A DNA stretch of 64,000 nucleotides from Cordilura impudica (Eukaryota; Arthropoda; Insecta; Diptera; Scathophagidae), in the NCBI GenBank assembly GCA_963682025.1, contig OY821521.1, positions 166,653,961 through 166,717,960 on the forward strand, in the 5' to 3' direction. The notes beneath the pieces are model-generated. The model made no database searches. It saw only the letters and a program-made list of their open reading frames with translations, and was not told where the DNA came from. Shown piece after piece: positions 56,977-64,000 of the stretch. A program made the position numbers and the translations under genes. How positions within the stretch are numbered: position 1 is the first letter of the stretch; each line of letters begins with the position of its first letter.

Positions 56977-57298
56977 CGATCTTCACTTACAATATCTATC
57001 AAAAAACAAAAATATTGCACAGATTTTTTTCAAATTTGGTTTGTAAATGTTTTTGCTAAAAATAAGTGCTTTTACCAAATATAATCAGGATCGGTCCTTT
57101 TTTCCTAGTCCCCATATAAATATGTCATCCGATATTTCATAACCGAAGGCAAACAAATTAATAACGATTCCACTCAAATTTGGTTTATGCTTATTTTCTA
57201 TATCCATTTTGATGGATCTAAGAGAAAGGATTTATAAACGCTTGGTATAGTTTATCGTATAGCCAATCTATACCGACTATAATTTTCTTACTTTTTTC
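56977..57298 (+). mobile_element. Family A repeat, copy 8, right part
   Basis: Resumes CGATCTTCACTTAC at the TSD and runs through ATCAGGATCGGTCC to GACTATAATTTTCTTACTT. The terminal palindrome is eroded (AGCCAATCTATACCGACT). Confidence 0.85.
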
Positions 57299-57309
57299 TT
57301 GTTGTCTAC

Positions 57310-57480
57310 ACCTTTTACTAATATATTTCAGAAATAATCAATAGATTTTCAGAAAATATTAAATGTATTTCAGAAAACATCAAATATATATCAGAAAATA
57401 CTAAATATATTTCAGAAATTATCAAATGTATTTCAGAAAACTTCAATAAAATTTCGGACAATATCAATTGCAGAATCAAA
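57310..57480. repeat. Short tandem repeat, ~24 bp units
   Basis: Repeated TATTTCAGAAAACATCAAAT-like units, about seven. Related words occur inverted at 58665-58865 on the other side of the mariner element. Confidence 0.6.
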
Positions 57481-57632
57481 TTCCGAAAATTTATAATTGT
57501 TTCTATTAGTGATTTGCAGTCATAGAAAATGTTTACCAATATTGGGACTTACTTTTTGTGCACTGGAAAATAAACTAACGAGGGCGGTCTCCTAATGGGT
57601 AGAAGAAGAGGACTTCATTTATTAATCAACTA

Positions 57633-58532
57633 CGAGGGCGGATCAATAACTCCGTGACTTTTCGAGCTTACCTCGTAGATATATGATATGCAACACTGCT
57701 GCCATCATGTACCACCTATTAATAGACTACTCTTAAATTATATGCAAGTTCCGTCATTTAATTTGCCTTTAGCAGCTGTTCAAAACATACAACCTCGTGG
57801 TTTTTTTTTAAATGGAAAAAAGTGAATTTTGAGTGCTCATTAAACATTATTTGCGAAAAAACCGTCCATAAAACCAAGGAAAAGCTTGATAAATACTATG
57901 GGGACTCTCCACCATCGATTTCAATGGTAAAAAAGTGGTTTACTTTCGTTATGGTCGCACCAATACAAATGACGCTGAACGTTCCGGACGGCCAATTGAG
58001 GTCAATACACCCGAAAATGTCGAAAAAATCCACGATATGGTGTTGGCCGATCGAAGAGTAGAAGTGCGTGAGATTGTTGATGCCATAGGCATTTCATATG
58101 GCAGTGTGGTTCCGATTTTAAATGATCACTTGGGTTTAAGAAAGCTGTCTGCAAGATGGGTGCCGCGTTTGCTCTCAATTGACCATAAACGTAATCGTGT
58201 GACAACTTAAAAGGGCTGTTTGTTGGGCTACGAATTGGTACCTCATCCACCATATTCTCCGGATTTTGCCCCAGTGACCATTTCCTATTTCTAAACCTAA
58301 ATAAATGGCTTGGTGGAAAGAGATTTAGCTCCAAATGGAATTATTGATCACACAAATGCCTATTTTATGGACCTCGAAAAATCCTATTTTTTTGGAAGGG
58401 ATACAAAAATTGGAGAAACGTTGGACTAAGTGTATTGAGCTAAAAAGAGATTATGTTGAAAAATAATTTTTTTTTTTGCAAAAAAAAACTGTGTTTCATT
58501 CTGAAATTCACGGACTTATTGATCCGCCCTCG
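57633..58532 (+). mobile_element. mariner transposon, internally deleted
   Basis: Ends CGAGGGCGGATCAATAACTC and, reverse-complemented, CGAGGGCGGATCAATAAGTC, flanked by TA (57631-57632 and 58533-58534). Coding remains on plus: CEKTVHKTKEKLDKYYGD, a frameshift, GRTNTNDAERSGRPIEVNTP, DMVLADRRVEVREIVDAIGI, MRKLSARWVPRLL-type block, then directly YELVPHPPYSPDFAPV and KSYFF near the C-terminus. The middle with the first catalytic Asp is deleted (900 bp versus about 1.3 kb for the family). Confidence 0.9.
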
Positions 58533-58664
58533 TACATACAAAAACCAGGACCCTTTATTGAAGGCATATTTGCGAAAAACACGTTTACAGTTTACAAGTT
58601 ATGCTACAAATACAGTGTAATACTTAAAAAATACGTTTTTTATAGCATTCCACCTAATTAATTC

Positions 58665-58865
58665 AATTAATAATTTCTGAAATACATTTGTTGTTTTCTG
58701 AAATACATATGATAATTTTGTAAAATCAATTGATCATTACTTTAAGTCGATTGATGATTATTTCTGAAAATCAATTGATGCTTTCTGAAAATCAATTAAT
58801 AATTTCTTTAAGTCAATTGATATTTTCTAAAATACAATTTGGAAAAAGTGTAGTGTTATCGATAA
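58665..58865. repeat. Short tandem repeat, inverted relative to 57310-57480
   Basis: Units around TTTCTGAAAATCAATTGATG. With 57310-57480 it could have formed one palindromic repeat before the mariner insertion. Confidence 0.55.
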
Positions 58866-59224
58866 GGAAGAGCCAATTGATAATTTGGAAAAAATTTATT
58901 ACAAATTTGTTTATGATACAATTAATTAGTCATAATATAAAACGTAATGACATCAATTTTGGTTTAACAAATCGAAGCGCAATAATCGCTTGATATAATT
59001 GTGCAAATTAAATGTTATTGAACTTACAATGAAGGTATCATGGGGGAATACGCGATGAAACTTGGATATGTTATAGAACACGAAAAAAGTTACTCAAATT
59101 TTTTTTGTTTATTTACAGTCGCTCCAAGAAATGAGTGCACGCCACCAACTTTAATTTTCAAATGAATTTTTTTTTACAATTAAATTTTTTTTAAGCATAA
59201 AATATGTTATTTTATTCTTTAAAA
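58866..59224. other. AT-rich spacer
   Basis: Nothing recognised. Confidence 0.4.
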
Positions 59225-60950
59225 AATACAGTTTTCTTCTTCTTCCGTCCGCTTAACTCTCTGTGGAGCATAATGCCTCTACAAAGTTTCTCCAAGATAT
59301 TCGATCATTCTCAAGTACTTTTATTTCATTCCAGCTTCTTACGCTGTTTTCGATATCTTTAAGCAAGCTTCTTTTCCATGTGGTCTTTGGCCGACCCCTT
59401 CTTCTATTGCCTTGTGGATTCCAATCTAGGGCTTGGCGGGTTTTTCATCTGAATCCTTCTTAAAAGTGTGCCCGATCTATTTCCACTTTCTTTTTTTAAT
59501 AATAATATGGATAGGCTCAATGTTGCATTTTTTATATAGGTCGTCGTTTGGCCACCAGATTTTCAAAACATAACGCAAGCAGCGGTTTGTAAAACCTTGC
59601 AGTTTACAGTTCAGTGCTATTGTTGTTAGCCATGTTTCGCAGCTATAAAGCAAAACTGATAGAACGTTTGACTTAAATATGTTTATTTTAGTTTTGATTG
59701 ATATAATGGTTGATTTCCAAATATTTCGCAGTTGGAAGAACGCACTGTTTGCTTTACCAATGCTATGTTCGATGTCTGATTTTGCGCTATCTTCTGGTGA
59801 AACCATGCTTCCCAGGCAGCAGAACTTGTCAACACACTCAACCTATTCGTGACCGATGACAAAAGGGTTATTGCTTGCGGTTCTTATCTTAATCGTCTTT
59901 GTTTTCCCTGTGTTAATTTTAGGAGTCATCAATTTTCGATATCCGAATGTTTAGTGGACAGAAAACAGATGTCGTCAGCGTAGTCTAAATCCTCGAGATG
60001 ACTGGTTAAGTTCCACTGGATACTGCGTCGATTAGTTGCACCAGTATTTTCAAGGACATTGTCTGTAACAATCAGAAAGAGTAGTGGAGACAATAGGCAT
60101 CCCTGTCTTACATCCGATTTCGAAAGAAATGGTTCTGAGATCCGGTTGCTGTGCAAGACTCTGCATTGAAAGTTATCATATTAAGCTCTTATGAGGTTAA
60201 TGAACTTATGTGGAATACCAGTGTTTTTTAAGAAATCCCATATTTTGCAATGGAATATGCTGTCAAATGGTAGTATAATCTACAAAAGTGAGATACAGAT
60301 ACAGATTCCATATTTTGCAATGGAATATGCTGTCAAATGCGGTAGTAGAATCTACAAAAGTGAGATACAGATTAATTTGCATTCTTCTACTTTTTCAGCG
60401 GTAATTCTTAGTGTATTGATGTGGTCAACACGTGACCTGTTCGACCGGAAGCCAGCTTCTTCCTTACGAAGTTTCGTTTCTATTGTATAATTTATTCTAT
60501 TTAGGAGGATTCTTCTAAGTATTTTGGATAGTATAGAAAGAAGTGAGATTCCACGATAATTTTTACATTGCGAAAGGTCCCCTTTTTTGGTATTTCTATA
60601 AGGATTCCTTGAAACCAGTCGTCTGGTAATTTTTCTTCGTACCAGATATTTTCGTGGATGAAATATCGTTGCCATTTTACCTTGGCAGCATTTTATAATT
60701 TCAGGTGGAATCTGGTCAAAACCTGGCGATTTGTTGTTTCTTAGTTTTCTAATAGTTGTTTCTATTTCATCCGGAGATGGAGGGCTGGTATTAAGCTCAA
60801 CTAATGTTGGAGCGGACATGTCATTGGATGGTTCAGGATATGGTGAACTATTGTTGAGGGTTTCCATATAGATTGCCCTCCGTCGTATTAATTGTTCATC
60901 TACGTTTGTTAGTAGAGTTCCATCTTTGGATTTGATGGGGCGGTCATTTT
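59225..60950 (-). mobile_element. Second LINE lineage, decayed and 5' truncated
   Basis: Minus strand from 60950: KDGTLLTNVDEQL, KLRNNKSPGFDQIPPEIIK, NTKKGDLSQCKNYRGISLLS and LRKEEAGFRSNRSRVDHINT (reverse transcriptase), a gap with repeated debris (60191-60360), SDVRQGCLLSPLLFLIVTDN, LEDLDYADDICFLS, a tail VLLYSCETW…RCLRYVLKIWWPND, and RGRPKTTWKRSLLKDIENSV near 59350. Stops, frameshifts and a local duplication (GATTCCATATTTTGCAATGG-type words at 60237 and 60306) make it non-functional. Clade not assigned. Confidence 0.85.
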
Positions 60951-61195
60951 TTGTACACTGGGGCTCAAATGGGTATTTAAAATGTCGATATATTTTTTGT
61001 GATCTAATATTCCATCGATTATATGCAAATCCTCGATAGCACTCATACAGCCCCACACCAGTACTAAGCCACCCCCATGTTTAAAAGTGGGACGTAGGTT
61101 TTTATCTCTTAATTCGTCATTGGCCTTTCTCCACACTTTACACCTTCCGTCATTACCATACATGTTAAATTTGCTTTCGTTTTTTACTTTTTTTA
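60945..61195 (-). pseudogene. Tc1-like transposase fragment
   Basis: Minus strand: KFNMYGNDGRCKVWRKAN, LRPTFKHGGGLVLVWGCM, IDGILDHKKYIDILNTHLSP. The middle of a Tc1 catalytic domain; it joins the LINE remnant at about 60945. Confidence 0.85.
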
Positions 61196-61399
61196 CCCCC
61201 TAAATATGATATTGGGGAGCTAAAAAAAAATCGGGTCATTTATTTTTTTGTGCTTAGGACTAACAACCTAAGGACTGTGCATTTTCATCAGATCAGTGAG
61301 TACATTTTAAAGTTTTTTTTAGAATATACAGTGAGTGACATATCATCTTCTAATTTTATTGTTTTAATCGACTTAACGCAAAATTATTTTAAAAAAAAT

Positions 61400-61455
61400 T
61401 TTAACATTTAGAATTTTGTAAAAGTTTCCAATGTATTGTCACCCAATGTATGAGC
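61400..61455 (-). mobile_element. Tc1-like terminal repeat fragment
   Basis: Reverse complement GGGTGACAATACATTGGAAA then CTTTTACAAAATTCTAAAT, matching 12422-12459. It could be the outer end of the Tc1 copy whose fragment lies at 60945-61195. Confidence 0.5.
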
Positions 61456-61459
61456 AAAA

Positions 61460-61690
61460 ATATAGTTCGGATATTCTTACAAACATTTTTGTACCTAGTT
61501 GGCATATAATCACATCCGTTATGAACTTTAAAATATCTTTAAGAAAATTCAAGAAAATCTTATTAAAATTTTGTCAATAGGTACTAATTTTATTGCCCAA
61601 TAATATACATATTTACCAAGTAGTTTTGGGATTGGAACATCCCGAAACTTACGTTTAGTCGGTTTAGACTGACTATAATTTTCTTACTTA
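61460..61690 (+). mobile_element. Diverged family A 3' end
   Basis: Ends TTAGTCGGTTTAGACTGACT then ATAATTTTCTTACTT, a mutated version of the family A palindrome and tail. The upstream CATCCGTTATGAACTTTAA matches the CATCCGATATGAACTTTTTC segment of other copies. Confidence 0.6.
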
Positions 61691-63853
61691 ATCGTTTCTC
61701 TTTTTTCATGAGTGTAAATATCTAAACTTTTCTGATGGCTGTGTTAACTGTGAAAAATATAGCTTTAATTTATTGCCTTAAAATACAGTGACATATATAT
61801 ATGTATATATGTTTAAAGAGAGAGAGAGAGAGAGAGAAAGCTATCATAGGAGAAACATTTACAACTGCGATGTTAATAACATTAGCAGTTATGGTGATTA
61901 AATAATCGCTTTAAAATAGCGTTGTAGTAAAAACGTAGGTAATATATATTTAAAAATAAAAATTAACAATAAAAATTCAAATAATATAATTTATAATAAA
62001 ATAAAATTTTTAACGCTTTTCTCAATTTTGATTGAGTTCGTTCTTAAAGATGTTTTGCAGTTTCTATATAATTTATGGAATATACTACCTACCAAAGACA
62101 ACTTTGCAAAATAACGGATTTTATTGATTTACAGTATGAGAAAAGTATACAACTTTGAGGGCCTGTATATGGCAGACTATTTAACACACAATTTTTTTGA
62201 GTTAACAGTCAGTTACAGACGTCCTTGCTGGATTTTCTGACTCGTGGTTTTGTGCATTAAAAAACATAAAACAAGATATAACGGTGTTTAACGTTTGGCT
62301 GTTGTCATCGCATCAAATAAAAGAAAGAACAAAATTTTTAAAGAATAAAAACTTTTTTACTGTAACATTGTCCGGGTGCTAGCAAATATATATAGGCAAG
62401 CTCTTACGTAAATATATATAAAGAAAATTTATAAAATTTTAATAATAAAAAAAAAGTTAACAAAAACGTAAAAATAAATTAACAAAAACCTTTGAAAAGA
62501 CTTAAATTTACAAAGAAAAAAAATGATATAATATGAAAGGAAATTTTAAAAGGACTTAAAGAACAGTGATTTTATATATGAAATGAAAAACACGTAACAA
62601 GAAAATAATTTGTATAAAAACTTAAAAGAAAATATACAGATTTTAATAAATTATTGATAAATTTAAATAAAACCAAAACGTTCAAATGGATATTTAAAAA
62701 AGAATATAAAAAACTTCCGTTTTTCGACCTTTAACATAGAATGACTAATGATTACATAAGTTTTTCTAAATTGACAAGCTAAAAAACCTGTCCTATTTTT
62801 TTTTTAAATGAATAATGATATTTAATAATAAACTAATTTCAATTTAAAATAATGGGTTAATAATTATGAGTTTGTTATAAATAAAAGCAAATAATTAAAA
62901 ATAAAATTGGAGTTTTAAAAATATGTATTTTTTAAACTTCCTTTAAATTGTCTTAACTAGGTCAGTTATTGAATTTCCAATAATCACAACAACTCTGTAA
63001 ATGATATATTTATTTTTTTGTTGCTTTTAGAGTAAAAAAAACCAGTACAAAATTTGAAGCCATATTAGATGGAAGAGTATAGTATTATATATGAAAAAGA
63101 GAGACAGAGAGAGAGTGAGAGGGAGAGAGAGAGTGAGAAAGTTATAAAAGTTTTTTTTATTGTACAAAAGGGGGACAAACCAAAGAGCTTTTTATTGGAA
63201 AAATTAATTTTTTATGGACAAAAAAAAGCAGGAAATTACTACAGCTAATATTTTTAATAATTCAACTATTCACAGGATATTTTGTAAATTAAATATTTAT
63301 ATAAATATATGTATGTATGCATATAAATGTCAGAGATTTTTCTCACCCTCTAACATATGTATTACGTTAACTCAAATCAAAAGTGTGTTATATCAGTGGT
63401 GCATATAAGGAAAAATGAAAAAAAAATCAATTTTTTCATGTAATTTTTTGTCTATTCTTTCTTCTTTCTTTGAGTGAATATTAGAAGCAGTGGTTCATGT
63501 CAGGGATGATATGAAAACTAAGATTTCAGTTTTATGCAAATTATTTTCGTACCTTTTTCAGTTGCATACAAAATAAAAAAAATTCAATATATTTTAAACT
63601 ATTGGCTTAATTTCTTTTTATATCAAAAAATTATTTTCATGTTTTAAATTAATCACAAAATTATTTTCATTTAAAATCTTAAGCAATGATATTATTAAAG
63701 GAATCTGAAAAGCTTTCTGATAATAAAAAAATCATTTTAGTGACTAAAATCAGATAAAAAAATTGAGGCCAACAATAATATGATTTAACATTTTTTTTTT
63801 ATTTTTGAGTGAAGAAAATTTGGGTTAACATAATATTATTCACCTCTATGGTG
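61691..63853. other. AT-rich region, no gene recognised
   Basis: (AG)n runs at 61817-61838 and 63098-63140. Around 62208-62260 the composition is less AT-rich (AACAGTCAGTTACAGACG, initiator-like) followed by A-rich sequence that could be a 5' UTR, but there is no TATA box or ORF to support a promoter. Could be the upstream region of a gene beyond the window. Confidence 0.35.
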
Positions 63854-63994
63854 TCAGGTGAATACAATAAGACTGTCATATTTTTCACCAAATTCCACTT
63901 CACACGAAATCGCATCGAAATTTACCAGGAAGTCTCTACTTAGTATTAATAATTTCTGTTCTTCTGGACGTGATCGCGAATTCAACAGACAGAT
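63854..63994 (-). CDS. Possible terminal coding exon, unrecognised
   Basis: A short minus-strand open stretch of 46 codons preceded by an acceptor-like AAGTAG at 63995-64000 and ending in TGA at 63854. It reads SRPEEQKLLILSRDFLVNFD then AISCEVEFGEKYDSLIVFT, which looks protein-like in composition despite the AT-rich setting. I do not recognise the family. It could be the last exon of a gene to the right, a TE fragment, or chance. Confidence 0.25.
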   Translation of the reverse strand: MCLLNSRSRPEEQKLLILSRDFLVNFDAISCEVEFGEKYDSLIVFT

Positions 63995-64000
63995 CTACTT

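Noticed and set aside
62200..62330. Promoter with initiator (AACAGTCAGTTACAGACG) downstream of a GAGA run
   Set aside because: No TATA or convincing downstream element, no linked exon, and the GA run is about 370 bp away; too weak to call.

Overview
The window is eukaryotic, AT-rich intergenic and intronic DNA from a dipteran fly. I infer a calyptrate fly (house-fly or blow-fly type). The evidence is spliced cathepsin L genes with short GT-AG introns, a first coding exon very like the fly Cp1 (cathepsin L) signal-peptide exon, and many interspersed repeats carrying (GTCY)n blocks like the dipteran mini-me/DINE-1 group. There are no bacterial features. Species and element names are inference; the termini, target-site duplications (TSDs), splice sites and motifs are read directly from the sequence.

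Host genes: three cathepsin L-type coding units, all on the minus strand. They are an isolated first coding exon of a Cp1-like gene (8461-8573), a complete two-exon protease gene (31032-33662, 328 aa) and a second complete two-exon paralogue (43437-44488, 329 aa). The two complete genes share the position and phase of their intron, keep the Cys/His/Asn catalytic residues and have TATA boxes. Between and inside them lies about 6 kb of an 18-20 bp minisatellite.

Layout: 1-8.4 kb is mobile-element debris (Tc1-like relics, family A and I repeats, small inverted-repeat elements, and a broken multi-copy insect gene interrupted by a 219 bp element). 8.4-8.6 kb is the Cp1-like exon. 9.0-17.8 kb holds a hAT relic, a Harbinger relic and two Tc1-like relics with nested insertions. 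18.8-21.6 kb is a diverged tandem duplication carrying two inverted-repeat elements. 22.0-30.3 kb is a Myb/SANT relic, a complete satellite-bearing family I element, further repeats and a PIF-type MITE. 30.5-44.5 kb is the cathepsin cluster with two Helitrons, the minisatellite arrays and a piggyBac-type element loaded with three family A copies. 45-48.3 kb is mariner, RNase H-LINE and Tc1 debris. 50.5-57 kb is a Transib (RAG1-like) element inserted in a family A copy and itself split by an apparently intact CR1-like LINE. 57-61.7 kb is more debris, and 61.7-64 kb is AT-rich and largely featureless.

Most notable: (1) the LINE at 50.8-55.0 kb has a perfect A AAA AAC slippery heptamer directly before the ORF1 stop, with ORF2 in the -1 frame and no ATG before its first endonuclease motif; (2) a Helitron in the cathepsin intron carries 1.05 kb of minisatellite exactly between its 3' hairpin arms; (3) a Transib element has subterminal inverted 122 bp repeats rich in YY1/PHO-like ATGGCGG motifs.
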